Source: Dendrocalamus latiflorus (lineage: Eukaryota; Streptophyta; Magnoliopsida; Poales; Poaceae). From it: a DNA stretch of 64,000 bases. The position numbers and the translations under genes were made by a program. Positions 46,801-57,988 of the stretch are shown here, in pieces. Numbering within the stretch: position 1 is the stretch's first letter; each line of letters begins with the position of its first letter. The notes beneath the pieces are model-generated. The model was not told the DNA's origin and ran no database searches. It was given only the letters and a program-made list of their open reading frames with translations. Location of the stretch: contig CM029669.1 of NCBI GenBank assembly GCA_017311315.1, positions 6,547,055-6,611,054 on the forward strand, given 5' to 3'.

Positions 46801-48351
46801 CCACTGTGTAACTGCCAGTCAAACACGTCTCTGCTTGCAACTGCTGAGATTGCAGCCACGTTGTTCAAGCTCGACGGTTGGCAAGCTACAACTGCAATTT
46901 TTGATGACTGACAAGTGAGAAGTACCTGATCCTGACATTCCTCTTCTTTGCAAACCTCCTGGTAGCTCTGGTTAGGAAACCAGCTTAGTTCCTCAGAAAC
47001 ACCATGAAGACTGTAAGGCTATTCATAAGACGATTATCGTACCAAGATAACCACTGCCTCCAAATTAAGTACACAACAACACAGGAAGCAGTCGGTAAAA
47101 ACGAAGAAACATCACATTGCTCTGATCCCGCTCCTCGCCGGGTGTCGTGCCACTCCACATTCCCAACGGCCAGCAGCGCCACCTCGACGACCACGGTGTC
47201 CTCCACGCCCCCTTCCTGTTGGCGTACACAGGGACCCCGTGGCTAGTCCGCCCCAATCCGCCGCTCCCCGTACCCATTGGTGTGGCCGAAGAGGTAACCC
47301 AGCCCCCGCATGCACTGCCTCCAGTAGGCGCGCCCGCACCGCGAGTAGCATTGCGCCTCGGCCATGTACGGCCGCCCCGGAACACCTCCGGCGTGGCGTA
47401 CATCGGCTGGTCGCGCGGCGCATCCCTGACCAATCGCGGTGCAGCTAGTCATCGCGCAAGGACGTAGATGCCACACGGGTCCGACCAAATCCGGCCAGTG
47501 GAAGCAGTGGTAGGGGAAGAGGGCATCCAGATCCGGCCGGTAGAAGCGGCGGTGGGGGAGGGGGCATCCAGATCCGGCCGGTGGAAAATGATAGTAAGGG
47601 GAGGGTCGGCGGTGCAGAGGAGCAAGAGGCGGTGGTGGAAGCGCAGGGTGGGGAGGAGGAAGGCGTCGGCGGAGCGGAGGAGCGAAAGGCACCGGCGGCA
47701 GTGCGGGGTGGGGAGGAGGAGGCGTTGGCAGAGCGGAGGACCGGGAGGCGATGGCGGCAGCGCGGGGGCGGAGCGAGGTCTACGAAGGAATCGCAGGGCA
47801 GGGCGGAGCGAGGTCTGCGGAATCAAGGGAGGAGCGGAGGCGCGGATGCAAGGGGAAGAGGCGGAGCGGCCCAAATGTCGGCAGTTGGAAGATAGACCTG
47901 TGGAGTGGCGGTGCCGATCGAATTGGGACGAGATGCGTGAGTGGAGTGTCGGCGCGGAGAACGGATGGAGAACGTGGGAGAAAATCGGGGGGAGGAGGCC
48001 CACACGTCGGCGCAGTGTGTCCTGTGAGGAGGCGCGGTGTGTCTGTGAGGAGGGATTGGAGAGAACGGACGGACTGCCACCAACTCCAATTTTTAAGTAG
48101 TAGAGATTATGGTCTATGCTACTGATTATTTTGCCCAGGCTGGAGGAGGAAGTGCTGAGGACAAGGACAATCTTAACGGCGTTCGAGGAAGTCAGTGGCT
48201 GATCCTCCAAGTCCCAAAGTCGAAGAAGAAGCGTACGAAGCCCAAAAGATTACAATCTGGGGAACTCTTTACCTGTGCGACTTTTGTAATAAATTTGCCT
48301 CTAATTGAAATTAATAAATTTCCTTTAATTTGTGATCTCTTGTCTCAGTAG
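43824..48351 (+). CDS. Unknown ORF of CACTA2, split by Helitron H2
   Basis: First ATG at 43824. The frame is open to the Helitron insertion point (44178) and resumes in the same frame at 48107, to a stop at 48351: 600 bp in all, 199 residues. The N-terminus starts MASTILVIISFLSS (hydrophobic). The centre has an Arg run (RRRRRR) and a helical region rich in Ala, Glu and Leu. The second part carries a GGGSAEDKDN turn and a basic KSKKKRTKPKR stretch that could serve as a nuclear signal. I do not recognise the family. It runs away from the internal palindrome array and opposite to the element's own second-gene promoter. It could be an element gene or a captured host exon. It is interrupted now, although Helitrons can be spliced out as introns. 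Confidence 0.5.
44513..44760 (-). pseudogene. Captured auxin response factor fragment (ARF6/8-like)
   Basis: The minus strand reads RECLVDQDGSSDPQNHLLF, then GVNIDSQSLFMQGGIPS, then a Ser-rich run and SNFLSPSQNDFPLNH: the region of ARF6/8-type auxin response factors between the Gln-rich activation domain and the C-terminal PB1 (domain III/IV) part. Just upstream a single-base loss shifts the frame (the reading SNIPQSS..LAPLP is in another frame). No B3 DNA-binding or PB1 sequence accompanies it. The assignment rests on remembered family sequence and is strong for ARF, moderate for the 6/8 subgroup. Confidence 0.8.
45110..45480 (-). pseudogene. Exon-like open stretches in H2, origin unknown
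   Basis: Two stop-free minus-strand stretches have natural-looking composition. One is around 45330-45470 and includes ILEGLGIVTGMVSTDNPNI. The other is around 45110-45215 and includes YALMGDIGGMAEKFLFARS. They may be exons of another captured gene separated by an intron. I do not recognise the family. Confidence 0.3.
47250..48090. repeat. GC-rich 5' part of Helitron H2
   Basis: Repeated GATCCGGCCGGTGGAA and GGGGAGGAGGAGGCG(T/G)-type units leave frames open up to 250 codons on both strands. This parallels the GC-rich 5' part of H1. No domain is visible, so I do not call a gene. Confidence 0.6.
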
Positions 48352-48429
48352 TTCTGTAGTTAAGTTATTAGAAAGCAATGTGTACTTATATATTAACCTC
48401 TGATCATGAACAGAATATGACAGACAAAG

Positions 48430-48740
48430 GGACATCACAGATGGTTCTTGTTAAAAACCGTCTGTGAACATTCACAGACGGTTCTTAACAACAACCGTCT
48501 GTGATAGTCTACACAACACAGACGTTTTTAATAAAAAAACTGTCTGTGATAATCCCACATTATCACAGACGGTTTTTAATAAAACCGTCTGTGATACTTT
48601 AGTATCACAGACGGTTCCTCGGTAAGAACCGTCTGTGATACTCGTTTTATCCGACACCATTAACACAGACGGTGTCCAAATTAAAACCATCAGTGTTAGT
48701 GTCAATCACAGACGGTTTTGTCAAACCGTCTGTGATTGGC
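48430..48740. repeat. Subterminal palindrome array, right end of CACTA2
   Basis: At least five paired TATCACAGACGGTTTTTAAT and ATTAAAAACCGTCTGTGATA motifs, very well conserved, lie within 340 bp of the element end. Confidence 0.92.
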
Positions 48741-48772
48741 CGTCTAGTATTAGGCTTTATGTAGTAGTGAGC

Positions 48773-49204
48773 CCAACCTCTTATTAGCTTAAGATCCAAG
48801 TAATATGTACGAAGAAATATGTTTTTTTTAATTGCAAATTTGTTTCAGAGATAGGATTTTCTTCCTAGGGGGTAGCTACTTAGCTGGCATCCATCGCTGG
48901 AATTTGCATCAAGATTGTGTCCTTTCTCCTCCTTAACATCTGTCAAAGATTTTTAACTCAAAATTCGAAGACATTCAGCTAAAAATTTCTCATTTGCACC
49001 TCAAAAAATGAACTTTCAATTCAAATTTTTGAAAACTATAAATACCATAGTTGAAAACTAACGACTCGAAATTGTTAACTTTCAACTCAAATTCAAAGAC
49101 TTCCAACTCAAAATTTCCCACTTTTAGCTAAAAAAATTCAACTTTCAACCAAAAAATATCAATTTTCTACTAAACAATTCCGAGTAGTTAGCCAGACCAG
49201 TCCC
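48773..49204. other. Spacer with low-complexity CTTTCAACTCAAATT runs
   Basis: 49010-49180 consists of loosely repeated TTCAACTCAAAATTC-like words. No gene is seen. Confidence 0.5.
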
Positions 49205-50195
49205 GACAAATCTATCTTCATTGCGCCGCATTGAGGGTGGTGGCCGGCTTTAGTGAGTTTGGTGAAAGCATTCCACTTGTAGATTGATTTGTTCTTGATG
49301 ATTAGATATTAGTATTTGCTTCTAATTATATGCCTTATAATAAAGAGAGATGATAACTAGGTTTAGATGATCTAGCTTAATTGGTAGTTTGCTCCAATTT
49401 AAGAATGGGTCACTACTCTTATTTTACTTTAGTATATTCTTACTTGATATATATATATATATTGCTTCATGAATAGTACGTTGCTAGCTACTTATTTTAG
49501 AAATAGACAATTTATTATAAGGTGAATGATAATTATGTGTAAGTATTAGGCTATAGCTAGCTATAGTAGCATTAATAATATAATTTGACACTAATTTATT
49601 ACATGATAGCGTAGATAGACCGAAATTGGATGTACATTGAAAACTATGTGAGTGAAGAGTACATTTAATGGCACGTCTACTTTTAGAAGAGTAGCTGAGT
49701 AGTATATGTTGAAGAAGGGAATATAATATATGTATTGTCCATGCATTGATTACAATAATATGAAGATGTTTATCAACTCAGCGTAGATCGAAACTCAGTT
49801 GATTCGAAGGGGATTCAAAAGGGGCTTACATGTTAGACCAGTCACAATAAAAAGAAGATTATATAGAAAGGTAGTTATAACATCGTCGAGAGAGATAATA
49901 ATATGCCAATTTTGGACTGTGCTTTCGATGAGGATAGGTCGCATAATGACAATCTGGATCAGGTGCTATGTGATGCAGAAAGGAACTATAGTGAGAGAGA
50001 TAGCTTGGTAAATTTGAGGGCATGATGGAGGACTCGGAGAAACTTTGTTCCCAGGCTGCAAGCCGCAACACTCAAGGTTGTCATCTTTTCTTGAACTGTT
50101 GAAATTGAAGGCAAACAATGGCTAATCTGACAAGAGTTTTATGGTGTTGTTAGGTCTCCTAGAGGACATTCTTCTAGAGAAAAATGTGTTGCCGA
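49205..50195 (+). pseudogene. CACTA3: 5' part of a TNP2-like transposase gene, truncated
   Basis: It is collinear with 52207-53180. The noncoding lead-in (ATCTTCATTGCGCCGCATT, GGTGGCCGGCTTTAG) is followed from about 49620 by a reading resembling NWMYIENYVSEEYI, the transposase-associated N-terminal domain. Next comes FDEDRSHNDNLDQVL (49928-49970) and then frameshifted KQW and VVRSPRGHSS pieces. Stops and frameshifts are frequent. No CACTA end is visible on its left. On the right it is cut by a hAT end. Confidence 0.82.
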
Positions 50196-50603
50196 TAGAG
50201 GTGGCAATGGGTACCCGAAACCCGAGTACCCGATGGGTTTTACCAGATAAGGAGGTGGGTATGGGAAGATATCTTCACCCGCGGGTATACTGATGGGCAA
50301 AAATCTGTACCCATCGGGTAGAGCGGGTGCGGGTACGGATGTATATTACCCGTACCCGCATACCCGTGGGTAAAATATACCCGCATGGTTCAGCTGTCAT
50401 GGGCTCATTGCCTCATGGCCCATATACTGCGCGGAAGTGCGGAGAGCCAGAGACCTCCGAGCTGCGGCCTGTGACTGTGAGTGCCGACTGCCGATGAAAC
50501 CCTAGCGAGTATCCATTCGGTCTCCCGTAGTCCCATTCCATTCCATTCGGTCTCCAGTCTCCACTCTCCCGTAGTCCCATCCCCCTGCTAGCCGCCGCCG
50601 CAA
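50196..50603 (+). mobile_element. hAT-type transposon terminus
   Basis: TAGAGGTGGCAATGGGTACC, with following GGGTACCCG/CGGGTA repeats (ACCCGAAACCCGAG, TACCCGTACCCGCATACCCG), is the characteristic start of a common plant hAT family. It inserted in the CACTA3 transposase relic. The rest of the element and the 8-bp duplication (candidate GTTGCCGA at 50188-50195) are lost in the assembly gap. Confidence 0.65.
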
Positions 50604-50703
50604 NNNNNNNNNNNNNNNNNNNNNNNNNNNNNNNNNNNNNNNNNNNNNNNNNNNNNNNNNNNNNNNNNNNNNNNNNNNNNNNNNNNNNNNNNNNNNNNNN
50701 NNN
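50604..50703. other. Assembly gap (100 N)
   Basis: Exactly 100 unknown bases, the usual placeholder for a gap of unknown size. The sequence before it is a GC-rich tract (GCTAGCCGCCGCCGCAA) and the sequence after it is AT-rich. Confidence 0.99.
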
Positions 50704-51799
50704 ATAGCACAAATTGATCTTACACTTTAAAATCTTTCTTTTACTAAGTAATCACTTATTCATTATTAAAAATAAAGTATAATCTCTATGCAATTCTTAG
50801 ATGAATAATGATTCCTTTTATTATTTAATGGTTTTGTATTGTTGCTACTTGTTAATTTCCTTTAGTTAGATTTATTATTGATTTAGCTTATTATCAATTG
50901 GTTCATTTGAATATCAATCTATGATTTCTGTATTACTGAAATTTATATGTTCGTGGTTTTGTTGAGAGATTATTTGAAGCCTAACTATTGATAATATGTA
51001 ATTAACAGTTTAAATTAGTAGTATTTGTAGTTGTAGGTGACATTTTGGATTTTATTAAACTAGAGATGTTACAAGTATATAACACATAAAGAATAAAAAA
51101 TGTACTTTCCTGTGGTCTCGTGTTAATCATACCCCAAAAGCTTGTCATTTTCCAACAATGATAACAAGGGAGTCCTTGGCTTTCAAGAAAACAAGGGAGT
51201 CCTGAACACAAGGGCATATGATATGACTTCAAGAAACATAGGAAGAGAAAACATGCATGCATGGCCTTAGTCAAACATGCCCCGCAAAGCTCTGCTTGCT
51301 CCCTCTCTCTCTCTCTCTCATCAACTCTAAACTACCCACCTCAACATATGATCCAATAATAATACTACTACTGCTCTATATTACTCTAAATTACTTTCAT
51401 CACCACTAGATTTTTGAAACATTTTCTCTAGTTACACTACTACGAAACAAAAAGCTACATGCATTTAACAATATATATATTAAAAAACTATGCTATAAAC
51501 GAGAGTAGACAAACCACAACTGAAACTTAGAATCTCATGCCCAAGAACGCTCAGAACCCCGCGCCTGAGAACGCTTAGGATCTCATGCTTGAGAACGCCT
51601 AGAACCATGTGTCTAGGAGCATACTTAAGCTTGCAAATAGAATATTACTGAGGAAATATACATTACAATGAAAGCTTTCTAATATTCATCATCACTTACA
51701 AGGGTTTTATTGACTAAGTTTCATATTAGTAAGCTACTTTACTAAGGTAATATTAAGAAAGTTAGATGTGATGTTCTAGGTCATTATTATAGGATGTGG
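50704..51799. other. Spacer after the gap, no gene supported
   Basis: AT-rich sequence with a CTCTCTCTCTCTCTC microsatellite at 51302-51320 and three repeats of GAACGC(T/C)(T/C)AG with CTCATGC(C/T)(C/T) near 51530-51610. No conserved coding is seen. Confidence 0.45.
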
Positions 51800-51829
51800 A
51801 GTCACTACTACAAAAGAGGCTATACTGGA

Positions 51830-52172
51830 TAGCTACATCATAGACGGTTCATAGGGAACCATCTGTGCTTAAACTATCACAGACAGTTTATACTAACAAC
51901 TGTCTATGATATTTTCACAGATGGTTATTAACACGAACGTCTGTGATAATTGAGACATCATAGATGGTTCATGTTAATAACAGTCTATGAAAGTTGCAAA
52001 CATCACAAACGGTTCGTATAGAAAACCATCTGTGATATTGCGGACATTATAGATAGTTCTTATAACAAACTGTCTATGATATTGTGGGTATCACAGACGG
52101 TTATTAATACGAACCGTTTGTGATAGTGTCGTATCATAGACGGTTTGTGGTTGGAACCGTCTAGGATAATCT
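51830..52172. repeat. 5' subterminal palindrome array of CACTA1
   Basis: About seven pairs of ATCA(C/T)AGA(C/T)GGTT and AACC(A/G)TCT(G/A)TGAT motifs. They are less uniform than those of CACTA2, which suggests an older element. Confidence 0.88.
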
Positions 52173-52603
52173 GGCTATTAAATAGCAGGCGTTCATGGTC
52201 TAGACATAGATCTGTCTTCATTGTGCTGCATCGGTGGAGTGAGGTGGCCGGCTTTGGAGAGTTTGGTGAAAACTTATCGCTTTTAGATCTATATATGTCT
52301 TCTTGGTGATCAGAGGTTAGTACTAAATTGCTTTTAATAACTTATATGCCTTGTATTAGAAAGAGATGATAGCTAGGCTTTTGCTTAGATCTAGCTAGCT
52401 AGGTTTAGAAAGATGATGGTACTTTGCGCAATTTCAGAATTGGTAAGTACTCGATCCTAGTTTACTTCAATATATTTTTGCTTAAGATTATTGTTTCAAG
52501 CTAGCTACCTAATATAGATGTGTGTAATTAAGTATCTAGTCTGATTTGCTATAGTAGCACTAATAATCCAATTTGACACCTATTTGTTACATGTGTAGCG
52601 TGG

Positions 52604-53676
52604 ATGGACCGAAGTTGGATGTATGTTGAGAACTGTGTGAGTGAACAATACATTAATGGTGTGTCTGTTTTTAGAAAAGCAGTCGAGCTAGATATGCTGA
52701 AGAAGGAGATGGAATATATGTACTGTCCATGCATTGATTATGATAATCTAAAGATGTTTAGCAACTCAGCGTAGATCGAAACTCACTTGATTTGAAGGGG
52801 TTTCAGAAAAGGGTACAAATATTGGACCAGTCATGGTGAAGAGAAGATTACACAAGAAGATAGTTATGACATCATCGAGGGAGACAATGATATGCCGGTT
52901 GTAGACCGTGTTTTTGATGAGGATAGGTCGCAAGATGACAATCTAGATCAGATACTACGTGATGCAGAAGGGAATTATAGTGAGAGAGAGTTTGGTAAAT
53001 TCGAGGGTTTGATGGAGGACTCAGAGAAACCTTTGTTCCCGGGTTGCAAGCCACAATACACAAGGTTGTCATCCATTCTAGAACTATTGAAATTGAAGGC
53101 AAGCAATGGTTGGTCGGACAAGAGTTTCACAACATTGTTAGGTCTCCTAGCGGACATACTTCCAAAGGGAAATGTGTTACCAAAAACCACCTACCAAGCC
53201 AAGAAAATTCTTTGTCCATTGGGAATGGAAGTAGAAAGAATACATGCATGTCTAAATGATTGTATCCTCTACCATAAAGAGTATGCTAGCTTACATGTTT
53301 GTCTGGTGTGCACAACATCCTGATACAACTGTAAAAATGGCTCTGATGATGGAAAGGGCATCGAGGTGAAGTAAGGACCTCCTGCTAAGGTGTTGTGGTA
53401 TCTTCTTGTAATTCTCTGTTTGAAGCATTTATTTGCAAACCAAAAGAATGCAAGATTGGTGTGTTGGCACTCGGAGTAGCGTATGAAAAACGGAATGGTA
53501 AGACACACTGCAGATTTTGCCCAGTGGAGGAACATTGATAGGATGTTTGTAGACTTAAGTGTGGAACCAAGGAATATAAGATTTGGGTTGAGTACAGATG
53601 GAATGAATCCTTTTGGTAACATGAGCAGCTGACATAACACCTAGCCTGTGACTCTGTGCATGTACAACCTTCCTCC
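52604..53676 (+). pseudogene. TNP2-like CACTA transposase, N-terminal part
   Basis: It begins at ATG 52604 with DRSWMYVENCVSEQYINGV, the transposase-associated domain of CACTA proteins. FDEDRSQDDNLDQILRD and KPLFPGCKPQYTRLSSILE (52913-53080) follow, then ASNGWSDKSFTTLLGLL, a PKTTYQAKKILCPLG motif and HACLNDCILYHKEYASL with Cys residues of a zinc-binding segment (53190-53300). After a stop near 53322 it continues with KVLWYLLV.LCLKHLFANQ, RHTADFAQWRNID and FGLSTDGMNPFGNMSS to MYNLPP, where the Copia element interrupts it. Residual stops and frameshifts make it non-functional. The longest clean frame is 52892-53323 (143 codons). Confidence 0.9.
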
Positions 53677-54224
53677 TGAAGGAGAACGGGTAGGCTACGC
53701 TAGCTACAACATTTGATTTTCTACCACGTTCAACCAGAAAACATGTGTGTAAGGGAGTCATGGATAGATACCACTAGATGCGCTGCGCAGCGGAAGAAGA
53801 GTTGGAGCAGCCGGGTCCAACGTAGATGCACGTTGATGAAGAAGAAGCAGTCGATCGTTTCATGAACTGAATGTCTCCTCCTCACGTCCTAGCAATAGCC
53901 TTGTGCTTCTCGCCAATCAGCACAGCAGCAACAGCAGCGGCGCCTCCACGGAGTCCACACGTTCGGGATGGAACGCCGTGCGCTGGTGTGCTAGCACCGC
54001 GCGCCCGGCTAGGGTTTTGGGATACGACCGAGGGGAGGTGGCGGCCAGGGTGTTCAACACAGTAGTATATCATACCTGCAGCCCTGCCTCCACATATTTA
54101 TAGAGCATGCTAATGGGCTTCCACGTTGTAGGCCCATTAGAACCCTAATCTCATATGGATCAATATCCCTTTTGGCCTATAAAATCGAATTGTTTATGAT
54201 TGTCTCTTGGGCACATCACTAACA
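53677..54224 (-). repeat. 3' LTR of the Copia element
   Basis: 548 bp, the same length as its partner, with only substitutions between them. A TATA-like ATATTTATAGAG (54096-54107, read as CTCTATAAATAT on the minus strand) is its probable promoter box. Short open frames here belong to the LTR and are not genes. Confidence 0.95.
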
Positions 54225-55376
54225 ATCTCCCACTTGCACTAGAAACAATCATATAGGCAAGCTTTCCAATTCCAACCCCTTAAGTGTGTGACCTGTTAGG
54301 TTCATGTGTAGAAAGCCATGACCCGAAAACCCTTTTCAAGCCATAAGTCAATAGTGGCACCTAGCAGGGCATATTGACTCCCGAATATACATAAAGATCA
54401 TATCGGCTAAATATTGATATACACACACTTGGATCCCTTTGCCACACGATACCAGTCGAACTTAAGGCGAGATTCTTGCCACCCTTGTGATAGCTCAACC
54501 ATTCACTCGATCTTGTGGTGTATTACAACTCATGACTAACCCTTTAGTCACATTGTGATTAACTCTTTAATCACCTTGGCATGGCTATGCACTTCTCTAA
54601 TCCAACCACATCGAGGTGCCCAGAGATATCTCTCTTGTTATGTAGGAGGGGCAAATTCCATCTTAATCCGCTCACATCCCATTCCATGTTTCATGATACA
54701 CCTGAAGACCACTTTTATAGCTACCCAGTTACGGAGTAGTGTTTGGCAGCCCCAAAGCGCACCACTACACATAGTGAGAAACAATGGCGATTTCAGGTCG
54801 AAGGATCCAGTAGGTATACCACTCGAGATCGCTTGATGGCACATATTAACATAACAATCCCAGCAACATCTCGGAGTGGGTCAATCCAACACCATGTTCT
54901 CTAACATGTGTCCACATTATTGATTTGATATTCCTATATCCATGATCCGTGAAACATGATCATCAATCAATACATGTGCTAGTCCATAAATCATTGTTGT
55001 CCCACGTAATGACATAAGACTAGGGATCTTTAGAATAACATTAAATAAAACAAAGAGTTTCACGAACAAGTCACATACTTGCCAATCAATGCATACAATC
55101 ATTATTCAAGGAACCAAATAACACCTTATTCAAAATTTCATAAACATAGACTTGATGCAATTATCTCCCACTCACACTAGAGCCAATCATGTAAGTATCT
55201 AATACCCATTGCACTCGTGTGTGCCTCATGCTTTGGTTGTGGGAGAGGCTTCGTCAATGGATCAGCACCATTCAAATCCTGTGCACCTTGCAAATCTTCA
55301 CTTCACCTCTATTAATGATCTCACGGATAGGGTGATAGCGCCGAAATATATGTTTGGACTTTTGGTGTGACCTAGG

Positions 55377-56552
55377 CTACTTTGCTTGCGCAATGGCTCC
55401 ACTATTATCACAATAGAGATCCACTGGACTGGACACACTAGGGATCACACCCAACTCAAAAACAAATTTTTTGATCCAAACAGCTTCCTTTGTAGCTTCA
55501 GAAGCTGCAATATACTCGGCCTCAGTTGTCGAATCAGCTACCGTCTCTTGCTTGGAACTTTTCCAGCTCACTGCCCCTCCATTGAGGCAGAACACAAAAC
55601 CAGACTGCGATATGCTATCATCTTTATCAGTTTGGAAACTAGCATCGGTGTAACCTTTTACAATGAGCTCTTCTTCACCTCCAAAAATAAGGAACATATC
55701 CTTAGTCCTTCTAAAGTACTTAAGAATATTCTTTATAGCCACCCAGTGAGCTAGACCGGGGCTAGATTGATACCTCCTCGTAACACTTAGAGCATATGAA
55801 ACATCTGGGCGCGTACAAAGCATATCATATATGATGGATCCGATGGCTGAGGCATACGGAATCGCACTCATCTTCTTTTGCTCATCAAGTGTTGAAGCAC
55901 ACTGAGTCTTGCTAAGACTAATGCCATGTGACATAGGTAAGAAACCTTTCTTGGAATCTTGCATATTGAACCATTTCAATACCTTGTCAATGTGTGTACT
56001 TTGGCTTAATCTAATTAGCCTCTTCGATCTATCTCTATAGATCTTTATGCCCAAAATGTAAGCTGCCTCTCCGAGATCTTTCATTGAGAAACTTTTTCTC
56101 AAAGAAGACTTCACAGCTTCTAGCATTGGAATATAATTTTCGATCAATAATATGTCATCTACATACAAGACCAGAAAAACAATTGCGCTCCCACTAGTCT
56201 TCTTGTAAACACAAGGCTCTTCTTCATTCTTGATGAAGCCAAACCCTTTGATTACTTCATCAAAACGAAGATTCCAACTCTGAGATGCTTGCTTCAATCC
56301 ATAAATGGACTTCTGAAGCTTGCATATTCTCCCAGCATTTTTTGGATCAACAAAACCCTCAGGCTGTGTCGTGTACACATCCTCGCTTAGATTTCCATTT
56401 AGGAAAGCCGTTTTGACATCCATATGCCAAATCTCATAGTCAAAATAGGCAGCAATCGCTAGGAGGATCCGAATAGACTTTAGCATAGCGACGAGCGAAA
56501 ACGTTTCATCATAATCAACACCTTGAATTTGCTTAAAACCTTTCGCCACCAA
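55377..56552 (-). pseudogene. Copia reverse transcriptase and RNase H
   Basis: A 391-codon open frame with FDYEIWHMDVKTAFLNG (first Asp of the polymerase site), the GLKQAS motif, the catalytic LYVDDILL box, MKDLGEAAYILGIKI, the TRPDVSYAL block, and RNase H parts (KGYTDASF, DSTTEAEYIAASEA, LYCDNSGAIAQAK). A TAG stop follows AQAK where related proteins continue with a Glu, and the normal C-terminus (PRSHQKSKH) is still readable after it. On the N-terminal side a stop separates it from the integrase frame. The core motifs are intact, but the polyprotein cannot be made in one piece. Confidence 0.93.
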
Positions 56553-56606
56553 TCATGCCTTATAGATGTGAACATTTCCATCTATGTCTATCGTTTTCTT
56601 AAAAAC

Positions 56607-57212
56607 TCATTTACACTCAATAGTTTTTACACCATCAGGTGGATCCACCAAGTTCCAAACTTGATTATCATGCATGGATTCTATTTTGGACCTCATGGCT
56701 CCAAGCCATTTTTCAGAGTCTGGTCCTATCATTGCTTCCGTGTAGCTCTTGGGCTCATCATTGTCCAACAAAAATATGTCACGTTGTCCCGTGGTTAGGA
56801 GCGTGAACTTTTCAGTTGCGCGATGTGCCCTTGTAGACCTACGTGGGGGCGGTGCCTCCATAACCGGTTGTACAACATCTTGTACATCCTGTTGAGGTTC
56901 AATAGGAGCTGAAACATTTTCAGGTGTTTCCCGAATTTCTTCAAGCTGCACCTTGGTCCCACTAACACCCTTTGAAAGAAACTCTTTTTCCAAAAAGACA
57001 CCGTTCCGAGCGACAAACACTTTGCCTTCCTCCCGATTGTAAAAATAATATCCTTTGGTTTCCCTAGGATACCCAACAAAGAAGCATTTATAAGATTTAG
57101 GATGGAGCTTATCAGACATCAAACGTTTCACATAAGTCTCACATCCCCATATATTAAGGAAAGACAATCCAGGACGTTTCCCGGTCCATTTCTCGTATGG
57201 TGTCTTTTCCAC
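56607..57212 (-). pseudogene. Copia integrase C-terminal region and linker to RT
   Basis: A 201-codon open frame starting with TPYEKWTGKRPGLSFLNIWG, a hallmark of the Copia integrase C-terminal part. Next are SYKCFFVGYPRETKGYYFY, a variable Pro/Gln-rich linker with PPPRRSTRAH, and the start of the RT domain (WLGAMRSKIESMHDNQVW). It is separated by frame breaks from the integrase core upstream and the RT downstream. Confidence 0.9.
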
Positions 57213-57232
57213 TGATTTAGATGGGACTCTGT

Positions 57233-57988
57233 TTAGCGTAAACGCAGCAGTTCTAGAGCATATCCCCAGAAGGACAATAGAAGATCAGATTGGCTCATCA
57301 TAGACCGAACCATATCTAACAAGGTCCGGTTCCTCCATTCAGATACCCCATTCCACTGAGGCGTGCCAGGCGGAGTCAGCTGTGGAACAATTCCACACCG
57401 TTTTAGATGTTCACCAAATTCATGGCTCAAGTATTCACCTCCACGATCAGATTGCAGAATTTTAATTGTCTTGCCTAGCTGATTTTGTATTTCATTATGA
57501 AATTCTTTGAACTTTTCAAACGATTCAGACTTGTGCCTCATTAAGTAGATGTATCCATATCTACTAAAGTCATCGGTAAAAGTAATGAAATAATGAAAAC
57601 CACCTCTGGCTACTGAGCTCATTGGTCCACATACATCGGTATGTACAAGTCCCAACAAGTCACTTGCCCTCTCACTATGACCGGTGAAAGGCGCCTTTGT
57701 CATCTCGCCAAGTAAATAAGACTTGCATGTCTCAAATGATTCAAAATTAAATGAGTTGAGTAGACCATCTTTATGGAGCTTCTCTATGTGTTTCTCATTT
57801 ATATGACCTAAGCAACAATGCCAAATAAAAGCGGGATTCAAATCATTAGGCTGCAGCCTCTTTGCATTAATATTATACACAGGTTTATCCTCAAGATCAA
57901 GAACATATAACCTATTCATCAATGGACAATGTGCATACAGTATATCATTCAAATAAATAGAACAATGTTTGTTCTTTATTACGAACAT
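57233..57988 (-). pseudogene. Copia GAG-pre-integrase and integrase core
   Basis: A 251-codon open frame. The zinc-binding HHCC region reads WHCCLGHINEKHIEKLHKDG and then ETCKSYLLGEMTK, where the second Cys of the usual CXXC is a Tyr, so zinc binding is probably lost. The integrase core follows with HTDVCGP, FTDDFSRYGYIYL and LQSDRGGEYLSHEF, carrying the D, D and E catalytic positions, then TPPGTPQWNGVSE. It overlaps the end of the gag-protease frame by 10 bp in another frame. Confidence 0.92.

Larger units (their letters stand above)
44179..48106 (-). mobile_element. Helitron H2 (non-autonomous, 3,928 bp) nested in CACTA2
   Basis: On the minus strand it begins TCTCTACTACTTAAAAATTGG after a host A and ends CCGTTGCAACGCACGGGCATCTTA CTAG before a host T. 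Both ends match Helitron H1. There is no target duplication, as expected. Cargo: an auxin-response-factor fragment near the 3' end, unidentified exon-like stretches, and a GC-rich 5' part (47250-48090). No replicase/helicase. Its insertion into a CACTA element shows it moved after CACTA2 did. Confidence 0.9.
42010..48769 (-). mobile_element. CACTA2 (non-autonomous En/Spm element), complete, 6,760 bp
   Basis: It starts CACTACTACAGAAAAGG and ends TTATGTAGTAGTG, with a perfect 3-bp target duplication AGC on both sides (42007-42009 and 48770-48772). Subterminal palindrome arrays lie at both ends (42029-42245 and 48430-48740), with a further internal array (43540-43772). It has no TNP2 and no PF03004/Ulp1 coding sequence, so it is a deletion derivative of the CACTA1 family, mobilisable only in trans. 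Helitron H2 (3,928 bp) is nested inside; without it the element is 2,832 bp. Orientation is taken from its residual second-gene promoter. Confidence 0.92.

Noticed and set aside
47449..48210. 253- and 210-codon overlapping open frames in the GC-rich part of Helitron H2
   Set aside because: Opposite-strand frames over the same repetitive GC-rich DNA with low-complexity translation. No motif supports either.
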